Shown one piece after another: positions 7,745 to 13,975 of a stretch of 39,748 bases of DNA (its first letter is position 1; each line of letters starts with the position of its first letter). The DNA comes from a virus. The position numbers and the translations under genes are program-made. The notes beneath the pieces were generated by a model. The model ran no database searches. It was not told where the DNA came from and saw only the letters and a program-made list of their open reading frames with translations. The DNA lies in the IMG/VR virus record IMGVR_UViG_3300047552_000792, positions 1-39,748 of that record. The stretch is one strand, 5' to 3'.

Positions 7745-7957
7745 TTAGCCATTCTCAGGCTCCAAGTTAAAATTAGCGGGCGTAGTCTGTCCTTCCTCGA
7801 CCTGCGGCAGAGGAATGGCGTCAGGCTGTGAGCCAAACTGCGCTCGGCGATCTAGCTCTGCCTGCCGTGCAGGGTCATCGCTAGTCTCGATCTCCTTCTC
7901 CTCTGCGACATCCTCCTGCTTGGCCTTCTTCTTGTGCTTAATAGCCCATCGTGCCAT
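7745..7957 (-). CDS. Small charged protein downstream of terminase (70 residues)
   Basis: The product starts MARWAIKHKKKAKQEDVAEE. It has a basic N-terminus, an acidic middle and a Pro/Gln-rich tail. AAGGAG lies 5 bases before the ATG. It follows the large terminase by 12 bp. The charge layout suggests a mostly disordered protein. No function can be assigned. Confidence 0.65.
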   Translation of the reverse strand: MARWAIKHKKKAKQEDVAEEKEIETSDDPARQAELDRRAQFGSQPDAIPLPQVEEGQTTPANFNLEPENG

Positions 7958-7969
7958 CTTCTCTCCTTG

Positions 7970-9601
7970 TTAGCTGAACGCAAGCTTCGGCATGGGCGGA
8001 CGTTTCCATCTAGGAGTCCGCTGTATCGCCTTAATCTGTTGCTTCAGATATATCTCTCGCTCGTACCATGCGGCTGAGGTAGGGGGAAACTCCTTCTTGA
8101 TGAGCGTCTCCGAGCCTGCTCGGTGCAGGGAGCAGGCCGCTGCCAAGGCGTCGGCGATATCATCCTTGGCGGACTTGGGGAATTGGATGAGTTGGAAGGC
8201 TAGCTCCGACCATACGCCCTTTAATGTGTCTAAGGAGGTGCCGGGGAATCTGAGCGCCCCTCTTTCATGGTAGGGCTGGAGTCCTCGGATACGGAGTTCT
8301 TTGTTGGGGAGGCTGCTGCCCACAAACTCCTCGATGTGAAAGAAGCGAAAGTTGGGATTCTTCAGCCGCTCCTCCTTATACCTGAACTCGATGTCCCTGC
8401 GCATGACCTTCTGGAAGGCGTTGGTTTCCACTCCAAAGCTGTTTATATGCCACTTCTGGTGGAGGCGGAACAGCTCGTCTATTTGTTCAGATGGCTGAAG
8501 GCGGCCTCGAACAATATCGAGGATATGGATGTTCATCTCTTTGTCGGTGCCGCAGACGACGATGGCGGCGTCATCCCCTGTGGATGTCTTTTCATGCGGG
8601 GGGATAGGGTCGAGGGCGGCGGTGATGTAGAGGCCAGATGGCAAATCGCTTGGCTGATAGAAGGAGAAGTCTGCCGTCTTGAAGATGGCGGTCTCATCGT
8701 CGGTTGGCTCATTCTGGTAGAGGCAACTGTAGACGGCTGACCCCTGCTCCCTTTTCTTGGCGGATAGGAACTCAGGAGTGAGCGAGTCCTTGCCGATGTC
8801 CATGAAGAAGTATTTGTCACCCTCATGAGCCTTCTTGATGAAGAAGCTGAACTTGGGGTCGCCCTTGTACTCTGCGAGGAGGCGTCCGTAGAGATCGCCA
8901 TAGTGCCACCGCGTGCCTGCGATGTCTGTGGAGCCGGACGGTTGCAAGAGGGAGCCTGCGTTCTTGTACACTTGGATGACCTTATCCATCAGCTCCTTCG
9001 TTGTAATATTCTTGTCGCTGACGAGGTCATCAAACTTCATCCTGGAGTAGTGCTTGCCAACCTTGGAGGTCTCCACACCGGCGGTGTCGACGGATGGCTC
9101 GACGGCACCCTTGTTGCGAGTGGATACGACGATGCCTGATTGGTTCCATATGCCGCGCTTGGGATCGACCTCCCACTTGCCGAAGATAGCCCTAAAGAGG
9201 GAGCCTGAGACTTGCCCATGAATGTGGTTCTTGATGCCGAGGAGGAATCCCTCCGCTTTCTCGGTGGCGTCGGAGTAGAGGAGGATGCGTTCATTCGGGT
9301 CATTGGCAAGGAGCCAAAGAGTGTGGCCGATGGTGATGATGGAGGACTTGAAGGTGTAGCGGGGCATCAGCATCAGCTTAATCTTGGCAGGGTCATGCTG
9401 GAGATATTCGCAGAGGGCGTCATGCTCGGCGTTCATGTCGCTGTAGCCGAGGATGGCGCGGCAGAAGTAGCGGAAGCTGAACTTACCTTTCTCCTGCAGG
9501 AACGCTTTCTGATAGAGAGGGTCAACTTTAATCTTCTCGATGAGGGCGGCTTCTTCGGGAGTCCTTGCGACAATCTTTTTCTCGACGAATGGAGTGGCCA
9601 T
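7970..9601 (-). CDS. Terminase large subunit
   Basis: The product is 543 residues, the normal length for a packaging ATPase/nuclease. The ATPase part has a variant Walker A (PRYTFKSS, residues 80-87) with the P-loop Lys at 85, and a Walker B at MKFDDLV (188-194). The C-terminal RNase H-like nuclease has the expected acidic residues: Asp 331 in AALDP, Glu 392 in GVETNAF and Asp 480-484 in KDDIADA. It cuts concatemeric DNA and drives it into the head through the portal. ATG 9601 overlaps a possible upstream stop as TGATG. Confidence 0.93.
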   Translation of the reverse strand: MATPFVEKKIVARTPEEAALIEKIKVDPLYQKAFLQEKGKFSFRYFCRAILGYSDMNAEHDALCEYLQHDPAKIKLMLMPRYTFKSSIITIGHTLWLLANDPNERILLYSDATEKAEGFLLGIKNHIHGQVSGSLFRAIFGKWEVDPKRGIWNQSGIVVSTRNKGAVEPSVDTAGVETSKVGKHYSRMKFDDLVSDKNITTKELMDKVIQVYKNAGSLLQPSGSTDIAGTRWHYGDLYGRLLAEYKGDPKFSFFIKKAHEGDKYFFMDIGKDSLTPEFLSAKKREQGSAVYSCLYQNEPTDDETAIFKTADFSFYQPSDLPSGLYITAALDPIPPHEKTSTGDDAAIVVCGTDKEMNIHILDIVRGRLQPSEQIDELFRLHQKWHINSFGVETNAFQKVMRRDIEFRYKEERLKNPNFRFFHIEEFVGSSLPNKELRIRGLQPYHERGALRFPGTSLDTLKGVWSELAFQLIQFPKSAKDDIADALAAACSLHRAGSETLIKKEFPPTSAAWYEREIYLKQQIKAIQRTPRWKRPPMPKLAFS

Positions 9602-9993
9602 CAGCGACGGTGCCGAGTCAGGTGGCCGAGGCGCAGCGTCGAGAGAGTGTCTAACATACCGGATGGTATGGAGTGTCCCAATTTTGGTGGCCGCGCGGAT
9701 GATAGTACTAATGATATATCTGTAGAATCAAAAGGGGTGGGGTGGCACCCTCGCTTCCTCAAAGCTGCCCTGCGCTCACACTCTCGCAGAGCTGGCGCGA
9801 GTCTATCAGCAACGATGCAATCATCATGCACGCTGTCAGCGTCGAGGGGTGCCATGATTCCTGATGAGCGTTGCATTAAATGAGGGGAGTATGCTGTTGA
9901 GCAGCGTCGACAGGAGGGCCAAGAATAATCGTTATGTTAAATAGCGGGCTGATTCGATGCTGCGGGGCTGATACCCCTGGGGAGTATATAGAA
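9602..9993. other. 392-bp gap between the two terminase genes with a repeated 9-mer
   Basis: No convincing gene is visible. One leftward frame (9601-9876, 91 codons) has stop-start overlaps at both ends, but its Arg/Ser/Leu-rich product looks like chance and has no good ribosome binding site. The 9-mer CAGCGTCGA occurs at 9634-9642, 9837-9845 and 9902-9910, with a near copy at about 10040 in the small terminase gene. This makes the gap a candidate terminase recognition (pac/cos) region. A weak leftward promoter-like pair (TTGATT and TACTAT, 18 bp apart) occurs near 9700-9735. Confidence 0.4.
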
Positions 9994-10425
9994 TCAGGAC
10001 AAGGAGTTGACAACCAAGCCTCGCAATGGAGCTGCTTCAGCGTCGGTGAGAGTCTTAACTTCCTGCTTATCGACGAGCAATCCGGCCAGCTTTGCCTTAT
10101 CCATGCTGATGTTGGCAATGGCGTTGTGATCCTTCGCAGCGACGGCGAGATTATAGGCAAGTTCCAAGTCTCTTTTTATAGTCTCAATGGTATCTGGGAT
10201 GGCAGATTTGTACAATCTGTCTAGAAAATCCGACACACTAGGCTTGCTTAGGACTCGCACAGCCTCCACTTCTGACGTGGCCATCGATGCTTTCGGATGA
10301 GCCTTGCGGTATGCGGCGGAACCATTCTGCCCATTCTTGGCGTATTCTAGACAGAATATGAGGTCGCTGTAGGTTAAGACTTGGGAAGCGGGCAAACCCT
10401 TTCGGCGCGGGCCGTAGCGATTCAT
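9994..10425 (-). CDS. Terminase small subunit
   Basis: The product is 143 residues. It contains the pattern of small terminases with an N-terminal helix-turn-helix: a helix (YSDLIFCLEYAKNGQNG), then SAAYRKAHPKAS and RVLSKPSVSDFL, corresponding to the usual N-G-x-A-A-x-R-A-G-Y and LLxxPxV segments. It would recognise the packaging site and load the large subunit. I prefer ATG 10425. A TTG at 10464 is also in frame but lacks support. It is the first gene of the leftward late operon. Confidence 0.82.
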   Translation of the reverse strand: MNRYGPRRKGLPASQVLTYSDLIFCLEYAKNGQNGSAAYRKAHPKASMATSEVEAVRVLSKPSVSDFLDRLYKSAIPDTIETIKRDLELAYNLAVAAKDHNAIANISMDKAKLAGLLVDKQEVKTLTDAEAAPLRGLVVNSLS

Positions 10426-10494
10426 CCTGCTAATAGGGTAAGCATAGGCTATGCCATGAGGCAAGAATTATCTGAAATAATCCTAAAATAAGGC

Positions 10495-10524
10495 TTGACA
10501 CCAAGCTGGCGCCTATGGTACCCT
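10495..10524 (+). promoter_or_regulatory. Candidate early promoter for the first rightward operon
   Basis: A perfect TTGACA (10495-10500) is followed after 18 bp by TACCCT (10519-10524), 9 bp before the first start codon. The -10 match is weak, so the call rests mainly on the -35 and on the position between divergent operons. A short inverted repeat, GCTTG-acac-CAAGC, overlaps the -35 and could be an operator. Confidence 0.45.
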
Positions 10525-10533
10525 TACCTTGTG

Positions 10534-10671
10534 ATGAATAGATACAGAGTGTTCACAACCAAAGGCAAGCGGATAACTTGGGCGCCTAGTGTTGCTGGCG
10601 CCAAAGCGAAAGCTGAGAAAAACGGCTTTGTGGTAATCAGTATCGCAAAAGCAGAACCGTTACTCAGATGA
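10534..10671 (+). CDS. Small early protein (45 residues)
   Basis: The product starts MNRYRVFTTKGKRITW. It looks like a short beta-beta-alpha unit with a basic N-terminal half. It is the first gene after the candidate promoter and overlaps the next start as ATGA. There is almost no room for a ribosome binding site upstream. Family not recognised. Confidence 0.6.
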   Translation: MNRYRVFTTKGKRITWAPSVAGAKAKAEKNGFVVISIAKAEPLLR

Positions 10672-10832
10672 ACAAGACGCGCAAGGTTACAATCCGCATC
10701 ACCGACGAGCAATGGAGAACGCTTGTCAGTCTGGTTAATAGCCGGACTGAAGCGAATAACTATCGCGTGACTCAACAGAGTATCTTGAGCGATATGCTTG
10801 ATAGGGAGCTAGGCTTGAGGGTAGGGGCATGA
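10668..10832 (+). CDS. Ribbon-helix-helix-like DNA-binding protein
   Basis: The product is 54 residues. A short beta strand (RKVTIRITDEQW, residues 5-16) is followed by two predicted helices (RTLVSLVNSR and QQSILSDMLDREL). This is the Arc/CopG layout, in which paired strands insert into the DNA major groove. Proteins of this size usually act as dimers that repress their own operon. Its place as second gene of the early operon fits an autoregulator acting near 10495-10524. ATGA overlaps join it to both neighbours. Confidence 0.68.
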   Translation: MNKTRKVTIRITDEQWRTLVSLVNSRTEANNYRVTQQSILSDMLDRELGLRVGA

Positions 10833-10885
10833 TTCCTTGTGGGTATGGTGCTGGCAAGCCAACAATAGGAGCTAGAAGCGGATGA
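10829..10885 (+). CDS. Very small frame (18 residues)
   Basis: The frame starts MIPCGYGAGKPTIGARSG. It overlaps the previous stop as ATGA and the next start as ATGA, and GAGGGTAGGGGC precedes it. It may be only a coupling element that carries ribosomes into the next gene. No function can be suggested. Confidence 0.4.
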   Translation: MIPCGYGAGKPTIGARSG

Positions 10886-11052
10886 GCATGTACGCGAAGG
10901 TTAGGCCGAGCATTACGCGAAACATCAACGGAAGCGTAACGCTCGCAATGATCGTAAATGGTTACAGGGTGCATCAAACGTATTATGGCTATACGCTCAG
11001 AGAAGCAATTAAGCAGTTCCGCACATTCGTTGAATTTGAAGCGGGTTCCTAA
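10882..11052 (+). CDS. Small early protein (56 residues)
   Basis: The product starts MSMYAKVRPSITRNINGSV. Beta-strand-like segments are followed by a helix (LREAIKQFRTFVEFE), a pattern seen in small phage early proteins of unknown role. The start uses the recurring ATGAGC context. Family not recognised. Confidence 0.62.
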   Translation: MSMYAKVRPSITRNINGSVTLAMIVNGYRVHQTYYGYTLREAIKQFRTFVEFEAGS

Positions 11053-11081
11053 CGCAACCAGAAAACCGGAGAGGATGAGCG

Positions 11082-11258
11082 ATGCCATACTTCAAGATTA
11101 AATATGCGGATGGAACATGGGAAGTTGTGGGATGTGTCAATGCTTTGGCGCTAATCAAGGATAAGGAGCTGTACACAAAGGAGCATATTAACACGCGCAT
11201 TATTCAGCTATCCGGTGAGCAGGAATATCTTGCAATGGCGAATGAAGCCGCAGCATAA
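11082..11258 (+). CDS. Small early protein (58 residues)
   Basis: The product starts MPYFKIKYADGTWEVVGC. Two beta strands lead into helices. GAGG lies 7 bases before ATG 11082. A second ATG at 11075 (ATGAGCG) opens an eight-codon frame that overlaps this gene and stops at 11101. It is either a decoy or a coupling leader. Family not recognised. Confidence 0.65.
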   Translation: MPYFKIKYADGTWEVVGCVNALALIKDKELYTKEHINTRIIQLSGEQEYLAMANEAAA

Positions 11259-11273
11259 CCAGGAGGAATGACA

Positions 11274-11447
11274 ATGGAACACACACACGAGTACATCGTA
11301 CAGGGTGCCTATGGCTACGGCTGGGAAGATGTCACGGCGGAGGATGAGCGCAAAGAAGCATTGGCTAGACTGCGAGAGTATAGGGAGAATGAGCCGCAAT
11401 ATCCGCACAGAATCGTCAGGCGAAAAGTGGAGGCACAGATACAATGA
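11274..11447 (+). CDS. Small conserved-type phage protein (57 residues)
   Basis: The product contains GWEDVTAEDERKEALARLREYRENEP followed by a basic strand (HRIVRRKVE). This layout (an E/D-V-T, then a charged helix, then Y-R-E-N-E-P) is familiar from small phage proteins of unknown function. I chose ATG 11274 because AGGAGG lies 7 bases upstream; ATG 11268 sits right next to that site. It overlaps the next start as ATGA. Confidence 0.7.
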   Translation: MEHTHEYIVQGAYGYGWEDVTAEDERKEALARLREYRENEPQYPHRIVRRKVEAQIQ

Positions 11448-11590
11448 GCCGTCTAATCGAGTGTGAAGTCTGCCATTGGGTAAGGGTAGATAGCTCTAAG
11501 CTATGCACAGTCTATCTATGGGAGCCGGTGCTACACCTGATGTTGGCCGGCACGTTGGCGCAGTCTGTTAAGCGGAACATGGGAGGGTGA
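11444..11590 (+). CDS. Small Cys-containing early protein (48 residues)
   Basis: The product starts MSRLIECEVCHWVRVDSSK. CEVC then a later Cys could bind a metal, but the second pair is incomplete. The C-terminal half is hydrophobic (LWEPVLHLMLAG). The start overlaps the previous stop and uses the ATGAGC context. Function unknown. Confidence 0.55.
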   Translation: MSRLIECEVCHWVRVDSSKLCTVYLWEPVLHLMLAGTLAQSVKRNMGG

Positions 11591-11594
11591 GAAG

Positions 11595-11909
11595 ATGAGC
11601 GCAACAATGGCGAAAATACAGTTTGTAGCGAATGCGGCGAGGTGGTTTGACAAGGTGAACGGAAACACTTATCACAGCGTAAGGATAACCCGATGCGAGG
11701 ACGGCGCGCAGCTTGTGTGCCCGATGGAATACGGCTACGGCGACTGCTACCGGCAGACTGCGCTTGCTGCTATGGATCGGGCTGGATGGCTACCCGCTAA
11801 GTATGCGGGCAAGGAGGCATATATGTTTGAGCGGGAGAATAACTACCCGATAAGCTGGAATGTGACGGATGGATTAAAGCGGGATTGTGTAGCGAGCGGG
11901 ACAGCATAA
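11595..11909 (+). CDS. Early protein of unknown function (104 residues)
   Basis: The product starts MSATMAKIQFVANAARWFD and has a compact mixed alpha/beta look with aromatic stretches (MEYGYGDCYRQTALAAMDRAGW). GGGAGG precedes the ATGAGC start. It is one of the larger proteins of the operon. No catalytic motif is seen. Confidence 0.75.
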   Translation: MSATMAKIQFVANAARWFDKVNGNTYHSVRITRCEDGAQLVCPMEYGYGDCYRQTALAAMDRAGWLPAKYAGKEAYMFERENNYPISWNVTDGLKRDCVASGTA

Positions 11910-11910
11910 G

Positions 11911-11994
11911 ATGAGCGGTGAGAATCCTTGTAATTGCGGTTGTTCTGCTTGTAGGGACGGAAACCATTGTAAACAAGGAAACTGCTGGAGATAA
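11911..11994 (+). CDS. Metallothionein-like Cys-rich peptide (27 residues)
   Basis: The peptide has six Cys in 27 residues in the order C-x-C-x-C-x2-C-x5-C-x4-C (Cys 7, 9, 11, 14, 20, 25) plus His 19: NPCNCGCSACRDGNHCKQGN. The CxCxC core and the G-x-HC-x2-G-x-C end are like those of bacterial metallothioneins, which chelate zinc or copper through thiolate clusters. It starts with ATGAGC, one base after the previous stop. Its last codons carry the GGAG that serves the next gene. The role is inferred: metal buffering, or a small zinc-knuckle regulator. Confidence 0.65.
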   Translation: MSGENPCNCGCSACRDGNHCKQGNCWR

Positions 11995-11996
11995 CA

Positions 11997-12413
11997 ATGA
12001 ACCATATTTGCGGCACTCCTGACGCTTTTTGTGATGTTGACTGCGTAGAAAACTCGCTACGGGAGGTTAAACATAAGATGAAATACGACACTCAAAGCGT
12101 ACTTGTATTCATCATGGGGAATGATTGCACTAACCGCGGAGTGACTAGCGGCAAAGATAGCGCAATCTTGCTGCTCAAGCCGGTTGACAAGGAAACATTT
12201 AAGCCGAGCCCTAATACGCCAACACTTGAGTTGAGGCCGCGCAGGATGAGCAAGGTTCCAATGGCTGTACCCTACGGCACTCCGGAAGGAGTTTACCCAA
12301 TGTTCGACGGCCATTGGGTGTATACGTCCGATTCCAGATTTCCGTTTGAGCACCCGATTCCGGTGCATGATCGTTTTGAAACCGCAAAAGAAAACGCCGT
12401 GTATTCAGCCTAA
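11997..12413 (+). CDS. Early protein of unknown function (138 residues)
   Basis: The product starts MNHICGTPDAFCDVDCVEN, with four Cys in the first 16 residues that might form a metal site. A beta-rich middle (SVLVFIMGNDC) and a Pro-rich basic C-terminal half follow. GGAG lies 6 bases before the ATG, inside the metallothionein-like gene. The stop overlaps the next start as TAATG. Family not recognised. Confidence 0.72.
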   Translation: MNHICGTPDAFCDVDCVENSLREVKHKMKYDTQSVLVFIMGNDCTNRGVTSGKDSAILLLKPVDKETFKPSPNTPTLELRPRRMSKVPMAVPYGTPEGVYPMFDGHWVYTSDSRFPFEHPIPVHDRFETAKENAVYSA

Positions 12414-12892
12414 TGCCCCGCCTCTTAGCTCTCGCGCTCATCCTAGCGGTGCCTGGCATAGCGTGGGCTGAAAGCGGGCTTGCCACCTACTACACCATAG
12501 CTTCGGCCAAGTCTGAGGGCACGAGCGGCACGCTCACAGCCAACGGGGAAGCATACGATGAGCAGGCCATGACTTGTGCGCTTAGGTCGCGCAGCTTCGG
12601 ACAGCAGGTCAGGGTGTGCCACAAGGATAACTGTATCATCGTACGGCAGAATGATTACGGGCCGGGAAAGGCGGCCACCAAGCGCGGGGTGATAGTGGAT
12701 TTAACGCCGAAGGCTTACGACGCCCTGGGTTGCAAGCGCGGCACGAATAGCAGGGGATTGCGTGGGGAGAGTGCGAGGTGGAGGTGTCCAGACTATGAAA
12801 GTCTTGGCCTGGCTAGGCTTAGGCGTGGCGCTCCTATTTGGCGGGGCGGTAGTCATGAGCAAGTGGCTCAAGAAGGCGGTGGAGCAGATTGA
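12413..12892 (+). CDS. RlpA-like secreted protein (double-psi beta-barrel)
   Basis: The product is 159 residues. A Sec signal peptide (residues 1-19, ending in GIAWA) is followed by a domain with the RlpA order of motifs: GLATYYT (22-28), TANGEAYDEQAMTCA (42-56), VRVCHKDNC, then VRQNDYGPG (77-85) and VIVDLTPKAYDALG (93-106). RlpA proteins are periplasmic and some are lytic transglycosylases for naked glycan strands. The Glu in GEAYD and the Asp in NDYGP match the usual catalytic positions. This is the best cell-wall-degrading candidate in the genome. It is odd that it lies in a rightward early operon. ATG 12413 overlaps the previous stop. Confidence 0.8.
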   Translation: MPRLLALALILAVPGIAWAESGLATYYTIASAKSEGTSGTLTANGEAYDEQAMTCALRSRSFGQQVRVCHKDNCIIVRQNDYGPGKAATKRGVIVDLTPKAYDALGCKRGTNSRGLRGESARWRCPDYESLGLARLRRGAPIWRGGSHEQVAQEGGGAD

Positions 12893-12908
12893 TAGGGAGG
12901 CGCTCTAA
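12795..12908 (+). CDS. Single-span membrane peptide overlapping the RlpA-like gene
   Basis: The product is 37 residues: one hydrophobic segment (VLAWLGLGVALLFGGAVVM, residues 3-21) then a charged amphipathic tail (SKWLKKAVEQIDREAL). The first 98 bases overlap the end of the RlpA-like gene in another frame. GGAGG lies 10 bases upstream, and the stop overlaps the next start as TAATG. A membrane peptide beside a wall-active secreted protein suggests a holin- or spanin-like helper, but this is inference. Confidence 0.65.
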   Translation: MKVLAWLGLGVALLFGGAVVMSKWLKKAVEQIDREAL

Positions 12909-13114
12909 TGACCGATCTGGAAAAGGAATGCGAGAAGCATTGTATCCATAAGCAAGGGGAGATAGCAGGCAAGCATGGCCGGTATGTGCAAGCGGCTACG
13001 ATGGAGAACTATTACCGCTGCTGTAACTGCGGCAAGTATAGCGTGGGGCATAGTTATGAGTGGAGTGCGGCTGATCCGTCAGACGCACTTGAGAAGCCGG
13101 AGGGGGCGGGATGA
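12908..13114 (+). CDS. Small zinc-ribbon-like protein (68 residues)
   Basis: The product starts MTDLEKECEKHCIHKQGE and contains YRCCNCGKYSVGHSY. The Cys/His content (C8, H11, C12, H14, then CC-x-C) suggests metal binding. Coupled to the upstream gene by TAATG and to the next by ATGA. Function unknown. Confidence 0.65.
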   Translation: MTDLEKECEKHCIHKQGEIAGKHGRYVQAATMENYYRCCNCGKYSVGHSYEWSAADPSDALEKPEGAG

Positions 13115-13224
13115 ACCCTGACTCAGAAACTCCTTGCTGGATGAACTTCTGCTTGGGGCTTGAGGATGCGCAGACGGATGTTGAGGCGGCAGGACTACAT
13201 TTTGAAATACCCGACAAGCCCTAG
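13111..13224 (+). CDS. Small acidic early protein (37 residues)
   Basis: The product starts MNPDSETPCWMNFCLGLED, is acidic and has no basic patch. The start overlaps the previous stop as ATGA. The GGAGGGGGC upstream would serve it well. Family not recognised. Confidence 0.5.
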   Translation: MNPDSETPCWMNFCLGLEDAQTDVEAAGLHFEIPDKP

Positions 13225-13257
13225 CGCTCCAAATCACAGGGGTTTTAAGGGGCAAAT

Positions 13258-13308
13258 TTGAACGAACGGCTTAAACAAGAGGGAATCAGACAGGGGGCGC
13301 TAAAATGA
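13258..13308 (+). CDS. Possible 16-residue frame with a TTG start
   Basis: A TTG start preceded by AAGGGG at 5 bases opens a frame encoding MNERLKQEGIRQGALK. Its TGA overlaps the next ATG. The good ribosome binding site and the overlap are the only evidence. It may serve as a leader for the next gene. Confidence 0.33.
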   Translation: MNERLKQEGIRQGALK

Positions 13309-13502
13309 AATTTCCGCTTGATGAAAAATACTGTCTCTACGCTCGAATTCGGGCGCGGAGTCCTTATGCGGCGATGGATGACCTTCTAGGGGTGTTTGGG
13401 CCGGAGGCGGCGAAGTTTGAACTTTTGTACAAAAAGCGCATTGCGGATCAGCTCTCAGCAATACTTCGACCAATGTGTCCGCCGAGCGGCCACATTCAAT
13501 AA
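13305..13502 (+). CDS. Last gene of the first early operon (65 residues)
   Basis: The product starts MKFPLDEKYCLYARIRARS and includes an Arg-rich strand and a helix (GPEAAKFELLYKKRIADQL). The gene ends 13 bp before a strong terminator. Family not recognised. Confidence 0.6.
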   Translation: MKFPLDEKYCLYARIRARSPYAAMDDLLGVFGPEAAKFELLYKKRIADQLSAILRPMCPPSGHIQ

Positions 13503-13515
13503 GCCGCGCCCCAGG

Positions 13516-13546
13516 AAAAACGTGCATGATTTTATGCACGTTTTTT
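13516..13546. terminator. Bidirectional intrinsic terminator
   Basis: The stem ACGTGCAT/ATGCACGT with loop GATTTT is flanked by AAAAA on the left and TTTTTT on the right, so both strands end in a hairpin plus T-tract. It lies between the rightward early operon (last gene ends 13502) and the leftward replication operon (last gene ends 13560). It therefore serves both convergent transcripts. Confidence 0.9.
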
Positions 13547-13559
13547 CTTTGTTCTTCTG

Positions 13560-13730
13560 TTAATCGGGACATTCGCCCGTTAACTTGATGCAATGCCGCC
13601 ACGCGCCGGGCGCATAGGCTTCGACCAAAACTCCGTTTTCCTTTACTGCCAACGCACCACCAGATACCTCGATCTCAACCGTTTCCGGGTAGCACTCTAC
13701 GTCGTTTTCCGTTACCAATTGCCAATACAT
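13560..13730 (-). CDS. Small leftward protein at the end of the replication operon (56 residues)
   Basis: The product starts MYWQLVTENDVECYPETVEI and is beta-strand rich. GGAGG lies 4 bases before ATG 13730. It is the last gene before the bidirectional terminator and is separated from the primase gene by the repeat-rich segment. Function unknown. A role tied to the neighbouring origin-like repeats is possible but only inferred. Confidence 0.68.
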   Translation of the reverse strand: MYWQLVTENDVECYPETVEIEVSGGALAVKENGVLVEAYAPGAWRHCIKLTGECPD

Positions 13731-13913
13731 TGCGCCTCCGTGACGGTGTTACAGCGTTACACAGGGCGTTACACGTTTTTTAGCTTTAATGTAACACCTG
13801 TAACAATAGTAACATTAGATAGGGAGATTTTCACCCAGCTATATCCATATTTCATTAGGTGAGAAAAGTTTGAAACCCGTGTGTTTCGACCGTTACCGCT
13901 GTTACATGTTACG
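13711..13913. repeat. GTTAC repeat cluster in AT-rich DNA, candidate replication origin
   Basis: GTTAC occurs at 13711, then as a forward triplet at 13748, 13756 and 13768, an inverted triplet (GTAAC) at 13791, 13800 and 13809, and a second forward triplet at 13892, 13901 and 13908. Spacing within triplets is 7-12 bp. AT-rich DNA lies between 13814 and 13890. The arrangement resembles origin iterons with an unwinding region. The location beside the primase/helicase gene is typical for phage origins. A repressor operator cluster is the alternative. Confidence 0.6.
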
Positions 13914-13916
13914 CCT

Positions 13917-13952
13917 ACTAGTAGACAACTTGAGCGCAAAACTAGTAGACAA
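13917..13952. repeat. Pair of 12-bp direct repeats
   Basis: ACTAGTAGACAA occurs at 13917-13928 and again at 13941-13952, a 24-bp period. The pair sits between the GTTAC cluster and the end of the primase gene and probably belongs to the same control or origin region. Confidence 0.6.
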
Positions 13953-13975
13953 GTAGCAATCACCATGTTTGAGTG

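Noticed and set aside
9212-9883. Rightward open frame of 223 codons opposite the large terminase and its upstream gap
   Set aside because: Most of it is antisense to the ATPase domain of the terminase, and the product has low complexity with no recognisable motif.
9876-10160. Leftward 94-codon frame overlapping the small terminase gene
   Set aside because: It runs in a different frame through a confident gene, is Pro/Ser-rich and has no start signal. Its TAATG with the next frame is probably chance.
11075-11101. Eight-codon frame MSDAILQD starting at an ATGAGCG
   Set aside because: It overlaps the better gene starting at 11082 and is too short to support as a protein. It is mentioned only as a possible coupling leader.
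13711-13913. GTTAC repeats considered as a CRISPR array
   Set aside because: The repeat unit is only five to seven bases, spacing is 7-12 bp and orientation changes, so it is an origin- or operator-type cluster.
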